Positions 46,805-57,154 are shown, counted from the stretch's first letter. The stretch: DNA of 64,000 bases from Syntrophobacterales bacterium (GCA_023512475.1 JAILZL010000011.1:1-64000); one strand, 5' to 3'. Program-made: numbers and translations. The notes: generated by a model not told the origin, from the letters alone.

Positions 46805-47260
46805 TCAGGGCCCCTCGCTTTGCTCCAGGCGGTTAATCTTGGCCAGGCGGCGGCGGTGGCGCTCGGCGCCCTGAAACCGGGCCTGGAGAAAAGTCTTCAC
46901 CAGCTCCCAGGCCAGGGCGAAGCAGGTGACCCGCCCCCCCAGGCAGAGGATGTTCATGTCGTCGTGTTCCACCCCCTGGCGGGCGGAGTAGATCTCGGTG
47001 ATGAGGGCGGCCCGGGCCCCGGGGACTTTGTTGGCGGCGATGGAGGCGCCCACCCCGCTGCCGCAGATGGCAATGCCCCGGTCCACCTCGCCGGCGGCCA
47101 CGGCCTTCGCCAGGGGGATGACGAAATCCGGGAAATCATCGGCGGGGTTGTACTCCAGGGCGCCGAAATCCCGCACCTCATGGCCCAGGCCCCGGATCTC
47201 TTCCTTGAGCTGTTCCTTGAGTTCAAAGCCGCCGTGGTCGGCGGCCAGTCCGATGCGCAT
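46805..47260 (-). CDS. rpiB: Ribose 5-phosphate isomerase B
   Basis: MRIGLAADHGGFELKEQLKEEIRGLGHEVRDFGALEYNPADDFPDFVIPLAKAVAAGEVDRGIAICGSGVGASIAANKVPGARA. Confidence 0.97.
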   Translation of the reverse strand: MRIGLAADHGGFELKEQLKEEIRGLGHEVRDFGALEYNPADDFPDFVIPLAKAVAAGEVDRGIAICGSGVGASIAANKVPGARAALITEIYSARQGVEHDDMNILCLGGRVTCFALAWELVKTFLQARFQGAERHRRRLAKINRLEQSEGP

Positions 47261-47364
47261 GTTCTCTGCTCCTTGGGGCGAAGGTGGGTGGCGGCCGTTC
47301 CTGCCGCCCCGCACCTGACCCTGCCGGGCTTGAATTGAGGGCCCCGGGACGGCGCGTGGCTCCT

Positions 47365-49212
47365 TCAGCCGGCCGCCAGGATCTCCTTCACCTTCCGGAC
47401 GATGGCGCCGGCGGAGATCTCCTCCAGCTCCAGGAGTTCCCGGGGGGTGCCGCTTTGGGGTTTTTTGCGCACCGCCAGGGAATAGACTGGGGTGGGCACC
47501 GTGGCCAGGGCGCTTAAGACCGCCTCCCCCAGGCCGCCCTCGGGGAAATGATCCTCCACCGTGACCAGGGCCTGGGTTTCCCGGGCGGCCTGCCCCAGGG
47601 TGGCGGCATCCACCGGTTTCACCGAATACAGATCGATGACCCGGATGGGGATGCCCTCCTTTTTGAGCTCCTCGTAGGCCGCCAGGGCCTCAAAGAGGGT
47701 GATGCCGGCGGTGACTACGGTGACGCGGTCCTCGGGGCTCTTTCTCAGCACCTTGCAGCCCCCGATGGGAAAGCTCTCCGCCGGGTCATAGATCACCGGG
47801 GTGGCCTCCCGGGTGGTGCGGAGATAGGCAATACCCGGATAGCGGGCCATCTCCTCCACCAGCTTTTCGGTGGCCACCGCGTCCGCCGGGTAAAGCACCA
47901 CGCCGTTCAGGAGGGTGCGGAACATGGCCAGGTCCTCCAGGCCCATCTGGGAGGGGCCGTCGGCGCCGATGGAGACCCCGGCGTGGGAGCCCACGAACTT
48001 GAGGTTGGGCTCGGCGTACTGGGCCATGCGGATCTGGTCGAAGGCCCGGGTGAGAAAGGCGGCGAAGGAGGAGACGAAGGGGAGTTTCCCCCGGCGGGCC
48101 AGCCCCAGGCCCACGCCCACCATGTTCTGCTCCGCCACGAACATCTCAAAGAAGCGGCCCGGCTGCGCCTCCCGGAAGATCTCCGCCATGGTGGAGTTGC
48201 TCACCTCGCCGTCCAGGCTCACCAGCTGGGGGAACTGGGTAAAGAGGCGGACCAGGGCGGTGCCGTAGGCCTTGCGGGTGGCCACCTTCTCTCCGGGCTC
48301 ATAGGCCGGCGGCGGCGCCGGCAGACTCTCCGGGGTGGGAGGCAGAAGGTGCGCCGGCCGGGTGATCTCCCCCCGGGCGGTATGATCCACCGGACCCAGC
48401 TCCCCCAGGGCCCGCTCCAGCTCCAGGGGGCTTAAGGCCTTGCCGTGCCACCCGTTCACATCCTCGAGAAAAGAGACGCCCTTGCCTTTGACGGTCCGGG
48501 CGATGATGGCCACCGGGCGGCCGGTGACCCGGGCGGCCTCCCGGTAGGCGGCCAGAATCGCGGGATAGGAGTGGCCGTCGATGGTATAGGTCTCCCAGCC
48601 GAAGGCCCCCAGACGGCGTTCGTAGGCGGCCAGGTCGTGGCCGTACATGGTTTCGCCCCGCTGGCCCAAGCGGTTGACGTCAATGACGGCCACCAGGTTG
48701 TCCAGGCGGTAGTGGGCGGCAATGGCCACCGCCTCCCAGACCGAGCCCTCCGCCATTTCGCTGTCCCCCAAAAGCACATAGGTGCGATAAGGCAGGCGGT
48801 CCAGGTACTTGGCGTTCAGGCCCATCCCCACCCCGATGGACAGGCCCTGACCCAGAGAGCCCGTGGCCGCCTCCACATATGGAAAGGCCACGCTGGGGTG
48901 GCCCTCCAGGGGCGAGCCCAGTTTGCGGTAGCGGGAAATGAGCTCCTCCTCGGACAGCCGCCCGGCCGCCACCCACAGGGCGTAAAACAGGGGGGAGGCG
49001 TGCCCCTTGGAAAAGATGAGGCGGTCGTTGTTGGGATGCCGGGGGTCGTCGGCATAATAGCGAAAGGTGCCGCCGAACAGCAGGCCGGCCATGAGCTCCA
49101 CCGCCGACAGCGACGACGTGGGATGGCCGGAACCGGCCTCGGTGGTGCAGGCGAGGATGAGGTAGCGGATATAGGTGGACAGACGGGCCAGGTGCTCCAG
49201 ATCCGCGGGCAT
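47365..49212 (-). CDS. tkt: Transketolase
   Basis: STYIRYLILACTTEAGSGHPTSSLSAVELMAGLLF...HASPLFYALWVAAGRL...GSLGQGLSIGVGMGLNAKYL...LLGDSEMAEGSVWEAVAIAAHY; C-terminal Pyr and TKC domains. Confidence 0.96.
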   Translation of the reverse strand: MPADLEHLARLSTYIRYLILACTTEAGSGHPTSSLSAVELMAGLLFGGTFRYYADDPRHPNNDRLIFSKGHASPLFYALWVAAGRLSEEELISRYRKLGSPLEGHPSVAFPYVEAATGSLGQGLSIGVGMGLNAKYLDRLPYRTYVLLGDSEMAEGSVWEAVAIAAHYRLDNLVAVIDVNRLGQRGETMYGHDLAAYERRLGAFGWETYTIDGHSYPAILAAYREAARVTGRPVAIIARTVKGKGVSFLEDVNGWHGKALSPLELERALGELGPVDHTARGEITRPAHLLPPTPESLPAPPPAYEPGEKVATRKAYGTALVRLFTQFPQLVSLDGEVSNSTMAEIFREAQPGRFFEMFVAEQNMVGVGLGLARRGKLPFVSSFAAFLTRAFDQIRMAQYAEPNLKFVGSHAGVSIGADGPSQMGLEDLAMFRTLLNGVVLYPADAVATEKLVEEMARYPGIAYLRTTREATPVIYDPAESFPIGGCKVLRKSPEDRVTVVTAGITLFEALAAYEELKKEGIPIRVIDLYSVKPVDAATLGQAARETQALVTVEDHFPEGGLGEAVLSALATVPTPVYSLAVRKKPQSGTPRELLELEEISAGAIVRKVKEILAAG

Positions 49213-49317
49213 GAGGGCTCTCCTTCGGGCACGGATGGGCGGTCCCGGCCGGGTGCCCTCACCGGCGCCCGGAGCCACCCGGACCGCGGCCCCATTATAC
49301 CGCGGCCCCCCAGGGAA

Positions 49318-50040
49318 TCAACCGCCGGCTCCCCGGCAGCCCTGGCTCTCCGGCGGCGACCCGGCCAGCTCGCAGGTGGCGGTGGAGTAATCCAGCGAGC
49401 AGCAGTGGTCCAGCTGATACAGCACCACCGTCAGCACCAGGGCCCCGAGAAACATCCACAAGGGACCGAACAGCCACAGGGCCACCGGCACCGCCAGGTA
49501 GTAGGCCCGCATCCCCAGGGTATAGTGCAGCATCCCCAGATCCAGGGTGTGGGCGATGAAGCCGGGGGTGAGCACCGGATCGCAGGCCGCCGGCACATTG
49601 ATGAGAAAATTCACCTGGTTGAGATAACGGATGGCCAGGGTGAAGCTGAAAAAAGCGAAAAAGAAGTGGAGGCTGAGGAGCATCAGCTTCACCAGAAACA
49701 GGGTCTGCACCCGGGTGAAGATGGCGGTGAGTTCGAAATTCAGCTCCGCCAGCAATTCAGCCCGGAAAAGGAAGCTCAACAGTCCCAGCCCGATGAGGAT
49801 GGCAGTGGAGGCCAGGAAGCTGGCGGCCATGATCCAGTTGCGCAGGGTCTGGACCGCCAGGATGTCCCGCCGCTCCCGGATGATGGATTCCACCCACATG
49901 AAGCGCAGGTGCCGGGTGACCCCCAGGTAGGTCAGTAGCGGCGCCCGGCGCACCTGATAAGCCCAGAAAAGATGGTAGCCGGTCAAGAGCACACAGGTGA
50001 GAGCCGGAAAGACGATCTCCGACCACGGCAGGCCTGGCAT
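49318..50040 (-). CDS. DUF599-like multi-TM membrane protein
   Basis: MPGLPWSEIVFPALTCVLLTGYHLFWAYQVRRAPLLTYLGVTRHLRFMWVESIIRERRDILAVQTLRNWIMAASFLASTAILIGLGL. Confidence 0.75.
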   Translation of the reverse strand: MPGLPWSEIVFPALTCVLLTGYHLFWAYQVRRAPLLTYLGVTRHLRFMWVESIIRERRDILAVQTLRNWIMAASFLASTAILIGLGLLSFLFRAELLAELNFELTAIFTRVQTLFLVKLMLLSLHFFFAFFSFTLAIRYLNQVNFLINVPAACDPVLTPGFIAHTLDLGMLHYTLGMRAYYLAVPVALWLFGPLWMFLGALVLTVVLYQLDHCCSLDYSTATCELAGSPPESQGCRGAGG

Positions 50041-50288
50041 GGCTCCTCCTTGTCCCGTTCCCGAAAAAGAGATTCCGGGGCCGCCGACCCCTGCCCCTCT
50101 CCCACATCCTCTGCCCAAAATAAACATAGCACAACCGGCAGGTCCGGGGCAGGGGGCAGCGCCCCGCATCCACCGGGAAGTTGCCCTCCGCTTGCGGAAT
50201 GCAGGCGGCAGGAGCGGGGCTTTGGGGTATAATGGAACGAGGGCGCAGGGGAATCCCATGCCCGCCCGTCATCTCCGGGGAGGTGCCC

Positions 50289-52946
50289 ATGGCGCATCCG
50301 TTGGATGCCCTCTTCCAGCCTGAGGCGGTGGCGATTGTGGGGGCCAGTCCCCGGCCGGACAGCTTCGGCCGCCGCCTGCTGGAAAACCTGCTGGACTACG
50401 GTTTCCCGGGGCGGATCTACCCCGTCAACCCCCGGCATGAAGAGATTGTGGGGCTGACCTGTTACCCGGGGGTGGCGGCCATCGGCCAGCCGGTGGATCT
50501 GGCGGTGATCGCCGTCCCCATCGCCCAGGTGCCGGCGGTCATCGGGGAGTGCGGCACCGCCGGGGTGCCCGCGGCGGTCATCCTCTCCACCGGGGGCCGG
50601 GAGGTGGGACCGGCAGGGGAGAAGCTGGAGGCGGACATCCGGGCGGCCGCGGCCAGAAGCGGCCTCAGATTCCTGGGGCCCGGCTCCTGGGGGGTGCTGT
50701 GTCCGCCCTCCCGCCTGGCGGTCACCTTTTTGCCCCTGTGCGCCAAGCCGGGGCATCTGGCCTTCATCTCCCAAAGCGGCGCCATGTGCAGCTCCATCCT
50801 GGGTTGGGCCACCCAGAAAAATATCGGCTTCAGCCATTTCATCAGTCTGGGGTCCAAGGGCGACCTGGACTTTGCCGACCTGATCGACTACCTGGGCAAT
50901 CAGGAGGCCGCCCGGAGCATCATCATCTACATGGAGAATCTGACCCGGCACCGGAAGTTCATGAGCGCCTGCCGCTCGGTGTCCCGGGTCAAGCCCATCA
51001 TTGTGGTGAAGGCCGGGCGGCGGCCGGCCGGCGGGGCAGGGGAGGGGCTGGGGGATGAGGACGCCGCCTACGACGCCGCCTTCCGCCGGGCCGGCATCAT
51101 CCGGGTGGAGACGGTGGGGCAGCTGTTTCGCTGCGCCGAAGCCTTAGGGAAGATGGCCCCGCCGGTCCGGGGCGATCTGGGCATCATCACCAACGCCCGG
51201 GCCCCCGGCCTCATGGCGGTGGACGCCCTGGCCCGCTGGGATCAGGCGCCCGCGGCCTTGCGCCCGGAGACCCAGGCCGAGCTGGCGGCGGTGCTGCCGC
51301 CCCATTGGACCCCCGGGAACCCCATCGACATCCTGGGGGACGCCGACCCGGAGCGCTATGCCCGGGTGCTGGACGTGGCCCTGAAGGCCCCGGAGTTCGC
51401 CGGGCTGGTGATCATCTTAAGCCCCCTGGCCCAGACGGATCCGGTGCAGACGGCCAAGGTGGTGGCCGCCCGGGTGCCCCCGGGCCGCCCGGTGTTCGCC
51501 GTGTGGATGGGCGGCGATGAGATGGCCGGCGGCCTGAAAATTCTGAACGAAGCCGGCATCCCTACCCTGGAGACGCCGGAGCAGGCGGTGGACACCTTCA
51601 TGGAGATGTACTCCTACTCCCGCCGCCTCAAGGTCCTGCAGGAGACCCCGCCCCGTCTGCCCCGGGAGATCACGGTGAACACCCGCCAGGCCCGGGCCTA
51701 CCTGGATCACTGCCTGTGGGAGGGCCGCTCGTCTTTGACGGAGCTGGAATCCAAGGCGGTTCTGGCGGCCTACGGCATTCCCGCCAACCTGACGGTGGCC
51801 GCGGCCAGCGCCGCGGACGCGGTGCGGGAGGCCAGAAATCTGGGCTACCCGGTGGTTTTGAAGATCCACTCCCCGGACATCCTCCACAAGTCCGAGGTCC
51901 ATGGGGTGCGCTTTTACCTGCGCACCGACGAGGAGGTGCGCCTGGCCTACGACGAGATGATGCAGGCGGCCCGGGCCCGCTACCCCGAAGCCACCATCTG
52001 GGGGGTGACGGTGCAGACCCAGGAGCCGGAGGCCGACTGCGAGCTCCTGCTGGGCTGCCGCCAGCACCCCAACTTCGGACCCCTCATCCGCTTCGGGCTG
52101 GGAGGCGTGATGGCGGAGGTGCTCCAGGACTGGGCCGTGGATCTGCCGCCCCTGAACCTGCACCTGGCCCACAGCCTCATCCGCAAGACCCGGGTGCACC
52201 GGGTCCTGTTGGGCTACCGGGACATCCCGCCCGCCAACCTGGACCTTTTGGCGGAGATCCTGGTGCGCCTCTCCCACCTGGTCACCGATTTCCCGGAGAT
52301 TGTGGACCTGCTCATCAACCCCCTCATGGTGGTGGGCGGCCGCTTCGTGGCGGTGGACGCCCACCTGGAGATCCGGTCCGCCGCGGTGCCCGCCCCCCGG
52401 CATCTCATCATTGCGCCGTATCCCAACCAGTATGAGACCGCCTGGATGCTCCGGGACGGCACCCCGGTTCTGCTGCGGCCCATGAGGCCCGAAGATGAAC
52501 CCCTGGTCTTTGAATTCCTGCAGAAATGTTCCGACGACACCCTGTATTTCCGCTACTTCCGGCGCATCAAGAACTGGACCCACGAAATGCTGGTGCGCTT
52601 CACCCAGAATGACTATGATCGAGAGATCGGCCTCATGGCGGTGGGCCAGCCTCCGGGGCCGGAGGTGATGATGGGGGTGAGCCGCCTGGTGATGGACGCC
52701 GACCATCGGACCGCGGAGTTCGCCATCATTGTGGCCGACCCCTGGCAGGGCAAGGGCCTGGGGCCCCGCCTGGTACAGGGGGCCATTGACATCGCCCGGG
52801 ACCAGGGGATCAGGAAGCTTTACGGCGATGTCCTCCCCCAGAATCAGCCCATGCTGGATCTGGCCCGCCGCCTGGGCTTTACCCTGAAACGCCGGGATGA
52901 CATGATGCGCCTGGAGATGGACCTGGAGGCCGCCCCCAGTGCCTGA
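50289..52946 (+). CDS. CoA-binding/ATP-grasp acyl-CoA synthetase (ADP-forming) fused to GNAT acetyltransferase (Pat-like)
   Basis: DALFQPEAVAIVGASPRPDSFGRRLLENLLDYGFPGRIYPVNPRH...FISQSGAMCSSILGW...VVLKIHSPDILHKSEVHGVRF...GNAT: FAIIVADPWQGKGLGPRLVQGAIDIARDQGIRKLYGDVLPQNQPMLDLARRLGF. Confidence 0.94.
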   Translation: MAHPLDALFQPEAVAIVGASPRPDSFGRRLLENLLDYGFPGRIYPVNPRHEEIVGLTCYPGVAAIGQPVDLAVIAVPIAQVPAVIGECGTAGVPAAVILSTGGREVGPAGEKLEADIRAAAARSGLRFLGPGSWGVLCPPSRLAVTFLPLCAKPGHLAFISQSGAMCSSILGWATQKNIGFSHFISLGSKGDLDFADLIDYLGNQEAARSIIIYMENLTRHRKFMSACRSVSRVKPIIVVKAGRRPAGGAGEGLGDEDAAYDAAFRRAGIIRVETVGQLFRCAEALGKMAPPVRGDLGIITNARAPGLMAVDALARWDQAPAALRPETQAELAAVLPPHWTPGNPIDILGDADPERYARVLDVALKAPEFAGLVIILSPLAQTDPVQTAKVVAARVPPGRPVFAVWMGGDEMAGGLKILNEAGIPTLETPEQAVDTFMEMYSYSRRLKVLQETPPRLPREITVNTRQARAYLDHCLWEGRSSLTELESKAVLAAYGIPANLTVAAASAADAVREARNLGYPVVLKIHSPDILHKSEVHGVRFYLRTDEEVRLAYDEMMQAARARYPEATIWGVTVQTQEPEADCELLLGCRQHPNFGPLIRFGLGGVMAEVLQDWAVDLPPLNLHLAHSLIRKTRVHRVLLGYRDIPPANLDLLAEILVRLSHLVTDFPEIVDLLINPLMVVGGRFVAVDAHLEIRSAAVPAPRHLIIAPYPNQYETAWMLRDGTPVLLRPMRPEDEPLVFEFLQKCSDDTLYFRYFRRIKNWTHEMLVRFTQNDYDREIGLMAVGQPPGPEVMMGVSRLVMDADHRTAEFAIIVADPWQGKGLGPRLVQGAIDIARDQGIRKLYGDVLPQNQPMLDLARRLGFTLKRRDDMMRLEMDLEAAPSA

Positions 52947-52968
52947 GGCAAGCCCCCAGGAGGAGCCG

Positions 52969-53193
52969 ATGCATAAGGAAAAGGCGCAAACGCCCATGAC
53001 GCCCCTGACGGAGGCCCAGGCCAGGGCCCTGGCTTACTGGTGGGGCGGCCGCTATCGCCGGCGGCCGGAGGACGGCCGCCATGTGGTCGCCTTGCCCGAT
53101 TTCCCGGGGGAGATCTGGACCCGGGAGCAGGCCCGCCGGGTGGAGCACCGGCGGCCCGAGGTTAACCCCCAAGCGGTGGATTGGGTGGGGTGA
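52969..53193 (+). CDS. Hypothetical 74-aa protein
   Basis: MHKEKAQTPMTPLTEAQARALAYWWGGRYRRRPEDGRHVVALPDFPGEIWTREQARRVEHRRPEVNPQAVDWVG; follows the Pat-like gene on the same strand. Confidence 0.5.
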   Translation: MHKEKAQTPMTPLTEAQARALAYWWGGRYRRRPEDGRHVVALPDFPGEIWTREQARRVEHRRPEVNPQAVDWVG

Positions 53194-53299
53194 TGAGTCC
53201 TGGGCCGGCCCGGCGGGCCGGCAGCAACCCGGGCGGAGGGTGGGGCGCGATTTCCTGGAGGCCGGGGCAGATGCCCCCGGCCCAACAGGCCGGTGACCC

Positions 53300-54055
53300 A
53301 TGCGGCTGGATTGGCGCTATAAACTGAGCCTGGCCCTGGTGGCCGCCTCCCTGGCCATCTACGGGGTCAACTACCTCATCTTCCGGGATTGGGGCTACAT
53401 GATGCGCCTGTTCTTCGGGCAACTGGGGTTTTTGCCCCTGTCCATCATTGTGGTGACCCTGGTGATCAACCAGCTTTTGGCGACCCGGGCGCAGCAGGCC
53501 CGCCTCCACAAGATGAACATCGTCATCGGCGCCTTTTTCAGCGAAGTGGGCGTGGCCCTGCTGAAAAGGTGTCTCCGGTTCGATGCCCAGCGGGAGGAGC
53601 TGCAGGAGGCCATCGGCGCCCTCAGCCGCTGGTCGCCGGCGGACTTCCGGCAGGCCGCCCAGGTGCTGGCCCGCCACCCCTACGCAGTGGACTGTGGCCG
53701 GGGGGACCTGGCGGAACTCAAGCAGTTTCTCCTCAGCAAGCGGGATTTCCTCCTGCGCCTCCTGGAAAATCCCACCCTCCTGGAGCATGAGGCCTTCACC
53801 AATCTGCTGTGGGCGGTCTGTCATCTGGGGGAGGAGCTGGGTTACCGCCGGGAGGTGACCCAGCTTGCCCCGGCGGACCGGGAGCACCTGTCCGGCGACC
53901 TGAAGCGGGCCTACCAGCTGCTGGCCGCCCAGTGGCTGACCTACCTGGAATATCTCCAGCGGGCTTACCCCTATCTCTTTTCCCTGGCGGCCCGCATCAA
54001 CCCCTTGCACCCCCGGGCCCAGGCGGAGATTGCCCTGCCGGGGCCCGGGGCCTGA
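53300..54055 (+). CDS. Membrane-anchored hypothetical protein
   Basis: Two N-terminal TM helices (LSLALVAASLAIYGVNYLIF, LFFGQLGFLPLSIIVVTLVINQLL), then a helical cytosolic region. Confidence 0.75.
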   Translation: MRLDWRYKLSLALVAASLAIYGVNYLIFRDWGYMMRLFFGQLGFLPLSIIVVTLVINQLLATRAQQARLHKMNIVIGAFFSEVGVALLKRCLRFDAQREELQEAIGALSRWSPADFRQAAQVLARHPYAVDCGRGDLAELKQFLLSKRDFLLRLLENPTLLEHEAFTNLLWAVCHLGEELGYRREVTQLAPADREHLSGDLKRAYQLLAAQWLTYLEYLQRAYPYLFSLAARINPLHPRAQAEIALPGPGA

Positions 54056-54082
54056 CGGACCCGGAGGCGGGAAAGGAGCTCC

Positions 54083-54461
54083 GATGTATTACATGGCGGT
54101 GCGGCGGGATTTCGTCGCCCAGCACTACCTGGTGGGGGGCGACTGGGGGCCGGAGAACCTGCGCCATTCCCACCACTATCAGGTGGAGGTGGAGCTGGCC
54201 GGCAGGAAGCTGGATGAGCACGGCTACCTGGTGGACATCGTGGACCTGGAGGTCTATCTGTCGGAGGTGATCGCGCATTTCCGGGACCGCACCCTCAACG
54301 AGCTCCCGGAGTTTGCCGGCCTCAATCCCAGCATCGAGCACTTTGCCCGGATTTTTTGCCAGGCCCTGAAGGAGAAGCTCCGGGTCCCCCACTTGAGCAG
54401 CATCCGGGTGAAGATCTGGGAGACGGGCATCGCCTGGGCCGCCTACCAGGAAGACTTCTGA
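54083..54461 (+). CDS. 6-pyruvoyl-tetrahydropterin synthase/QueD-like family protein lacking the usual catalytic Cys
   Basis: MYYMAVRRDFVAQHYLVGGDWGPENLRHSHHYQVEVELAGRKLDEHGYLVDIVDLEVYL...SIEHFARIFCQAL...IWETGIAWAAYQEDF. Confidence 0.82.
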
Positions 54462-55540
54462 TGCACCTGGCCCTGGTCCTCTACGGGGACCTGGATTTCA
54501 TCAGCGGCGGCTTCCTCTACGACCGGCGGCTGGTGGAGCACCTGCGCCGGCGGGGGGTGAGGGTGGAGGTGATCTCCCTGCCGTGGCGGATCTACCCCCG
54601 GGGGCTGCTGGACAACCTCTCCCCGGCGCTGTACCGCCGGCTCGCGGGGCTGACCCCCGACCTCCTCCTCCAGGATGAGCTGGCCCACCCCTCCCTCTTT
54701 CTGGTGAACCGGCGTCTCAGGCCGGGCAAGAAACTGGCGGCGGTGGTGCACCACCTGCGCTGCGACGAGCCCCGGGCCTCCCTGCTGAACCGCCTCTACG
54801 CCCAGGTGGAGGGCCGCTATCTGGCCACCCTGGACGCCTGCATCACCAACAGCCGGGCCACCCTGGCCAGCGTGCGCCGCCGGTGCGGCCGGGAGCTGCC
54901 CGGGGTGGTGGCGCCGCCGGGCATTCAGGAGTTCCCCCGCCTCCCCGGGCCGGCGGAGATTGCCGCCCGGGTGAGGGAGAAGGGCCCCCGCCGGCTTTTG
55001 TTCGTGGGGAATGTCATCCCCCGCAAAGGGCTGCATCTCCTGGTCCGGGCGCTGGCAAGCCTGCGGGCCCGGGAGTGGCAGCTGACCGTGGCGGGCAATC
55101 TCACCCTGGCGCCGGGATATGTGCGCCGCCTGAGACAGCGCCTGGCCGCCGCGGGCCTGGCTTCCCGGGTGGAGTTCACCGGGCTCCTCCCCGCCCCGGA
55201 GCTGGCCCGGCACCTGGCCCGCAGCCATGTCCTGGTGGTGCCTTCCCTGTATGAAGGCTTCGGCATCTGTTATCTGGAGGGCATGGCCTTCGGGCTGCCG
55301 GCCATCGGCAGTGAGGCCGGGGGAGCCCCGGAGATCATCACCCCCGGCCGGGACGGCTTCCTGGTACCCCCCGGGGAGGTGGCCGCGCTGGCCGCCTGCC
55401 TGGAGCGCCTCCTCACGGACGATCGCCTGCTCCTGGAGATGAGCCTGGCGGCCCGGGAGCGCTTCCTGGCCCACCCCACCTGGGAGGAGAGCCTGGAGGG
55501 CGCGTACCGGCTGCTTCACTCTTTGGCGGATTCACCATGA
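54461..55540 (+). CDS. Family 4 glycosyltransferase
   Basis: RLLFVGNVIPRKGLHLLVRALASLRAREWQLTVAGN...LVVPSLYEGFGICYLEGMAFGLPAIGSEAGGAPEIITPGRDGFLVPPG. Confidence 0.93.
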   Translation: MHLALVLYGDLDFISGGFLYDRRLVEHLRRRGVRVEVISLPWRIYPRGLLDNLSPALYRRLAGLTPDLLLQDELAHPSLFLVNRRLRPGKKLAAVVHHLRCDEPRASLLNRLYAQVEGRYLATLDACITNSRATLASVRRRCGRELPGVVAPPGIQEFPRLPGPAEIAARVREKGPRRLLFVGNVIPRKGLHLLVRALASLRAREWQLTVAGNLTLAPGYVRRLRQRLAAAGLASRVEFTGLLPAPELARHLARSHVLVVPSLYEGFGICYLEGMAFGLPAIGSEAGGAPEIITPGRDGFLVPPGEVAALAACLERLLTDDRLLLEMSLAARERFLAHPTWEESLEGAYRLLHSLADSP

Positions 55541-56451
55541 CGAACTTCGATTTTCTGCGTTACCTCCGGGCCAAGGTGCCGGTGGACGACCGCAGCCTGA
55601 ACCGCGTCGTCTTTGACACCCTGGCCCGACGGCTCCTGCCGCTGATGGAGCACCGCACCCTCACGGTCCTGGAGGTGGGCTGCGGGCTGGGCAGCATGGC
55701 CGCCCGCCTCGCGGACTGGGGGCTGTTGCGCCGGGTGCGGTATCTCGGGGTGGATGTCAATCCCGCCTGCATCACCGCCGCCCGGGAGGAGCTGCCCGGC
55801 TGGGCGGAGGCCCGGGGCTTCCAGGTGAGCCTGACCGACCGGGGCGACTTGGTCCTCCGCGGCGGGGGCCGCCACCTGGAGTTGGCCTTCCGGGTGGGGG
55901 AGGCCCTGGAGTTCCTGCACCACCCCGCCCTGAGCGGCGCCTGGGACCTGGTCCTGGCCCACGCCTTTCTGGATCTGATGCCCCTGGAGGAGACGGTGCG
56001 TCGGCTCCTCACCTGCCTGGCCCCGGGGGGCGCCTTTTATTTCACCCTCACCTTCGACGGCACCACCATCTTCTGGCCGCCCCTCAGTCCGGACCTGGAT
56101 GAGCGGGTGACGGCGCTTTATCATCAGAGCATGGAGGAGCGCCGCTGGGCGGGGCGGCCCACCGGCGGCAGCCGGGCCGGCCGGCAGCTGTTCCACCTCC
56201 TTCCCGCCGCCGGAGCGGAGATGTGGGCCGCGGGCGGCTCCGAGTGGGTGGTGTGGGCGGGACCGGCGGGCTACCCGGGGGAGGAGGCCTTCTTTCTGGA
56301 ATGCCTCCTCGCCATGGTGGCGGACTCCCTGAGCGGCCGCCTGGACCCACGGGACCGGGACTTCTGGCTTCAGGAGCGCCGGCGCCAGGTGGAGGCGGGG
56401 GAGCTGGTGTTTCTGGCCCGGCACCTGGATTTCTGCGGCATCAAGGAATAA
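55537..56451 (+). CDS. Class I SAM-dependent methyltransferase
   Basis: LTVLEVGCGLGSMAARLADWGLLRRVRYLGVDVNPACITAAREEL...WDLVLAHAFLDLMPLEETVRRLLTCLAPGGAFYFTLTFDG. Confidence 0.87.
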   Translation: MTNFDFLRYLRAKVPVDDRSLNRVVFDTLARRLLPLMEHRTLTVLEVGCGLGSMAARLADWGLLRRVRYLGVDVNPACITAAREELPGWAEARGFQVSLTDRGDLVLRGGGRHLELAFRVGEALEFLHHPALSGAWDLVLAHAFLDLMPLEETVRRLLTCLAPGGAFYFTLTFDGTTIFWPPLSPDLDERVTALYHQSMEERRWAGRPTGGSRAGRQLFHLLPAAGAEMWAAGGSEWVVWAGPAGYPGEEAFFLECLLAMVADSLSGRLDPRDRDFWLQERRRQVEAGELVFLARHLDFCGIKE

Positions 56452-56456
56452 CCGGC

Positions 56457-57086
56457 ATGACGGCGCAGCTGGGGCATCTTAGGGTCATCATTTATGACTG
56501 CGACGGGGTGCTGGTGGATTCCTCCCGGGCCAACCGGGCCTTTTACGACCACATCCTCGGCCGCTTCGGCCTGCCGCCCCTCACCCCGGCGCAGTGGGAG
56601 GTGGTGAAGCCCCTCACCGCGGTGGCGGCCCTGGACTGGCTCTTCCGGGATCACCCCTTCAGGGAGGCGGCCCAGGAATACCAGAAGACCTTGGACAATA
56701 CGCCCTTTCTCCCCCTCCTGAGGCCCGAACCGCAGGTGAAGGAAACCCTGGCGCGGCTGCAGGGGCGCCGCCACCTGGCCATCGCCACCAACCGGGGGAA
56801 GAGCCTGCCCCTGGTGCTGGAGACCCTGGGCCTGGCCGGCTTCTTTGAGCTCACGGTCACATCCCTGGAGGTGCGCCACCCCAAGCCCCACCCGGAGTGC
56901 CTGGAAAGGATTCTCAGCCATTTCCGGCTGTCTCCCCGGCAGGCCTGCTATATCGGAGACAGCCGGGTGGATCATGAGACCGCGGCCCGTGCCGGGATGC
57001 TCTTCGGGGCCTACCGGGCCCCGGAGTTGCCCGCGGACTTTCATTTGCGCGATCATCTGGACCTTCCGGAACTTTTGGGTCTCTGA
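56457..57086 (+). CDS. HAD-superfamily hydrolase (phosphoglycolate phosphatase-like)
   Basis: [27 protein letters not shown]...[20 protein letters not shown]...[11 protein letters not shown]...[19 protein letters not shown]. Confidence 0.92.
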   Translation: MTAQLGHLRVIIYDCDGVLVDSSRANRAFYDHILGRFGLPPLTPAQWEVVKPLTAVAALDWLFRDHPFREAAQEYQKTLDNTPFLPLLRPEPQVKETLARLQGRRHLAIATNRGKSLPLVLETLGLAGFFELTVTSLEVRHPKPHPECLERILSHFRLSPRQACYIGDSRVDHETAARAGMLFGAYRAPELPADFHLRDHLDLPELLGL

Positions 57087-57154
57087 GGCCAACCGGGTTT
57101 TTGCGCTCCCCCACCGGGCAAGAGGGCCCGCCGGGCTTATCTTCTCCAAAACCC

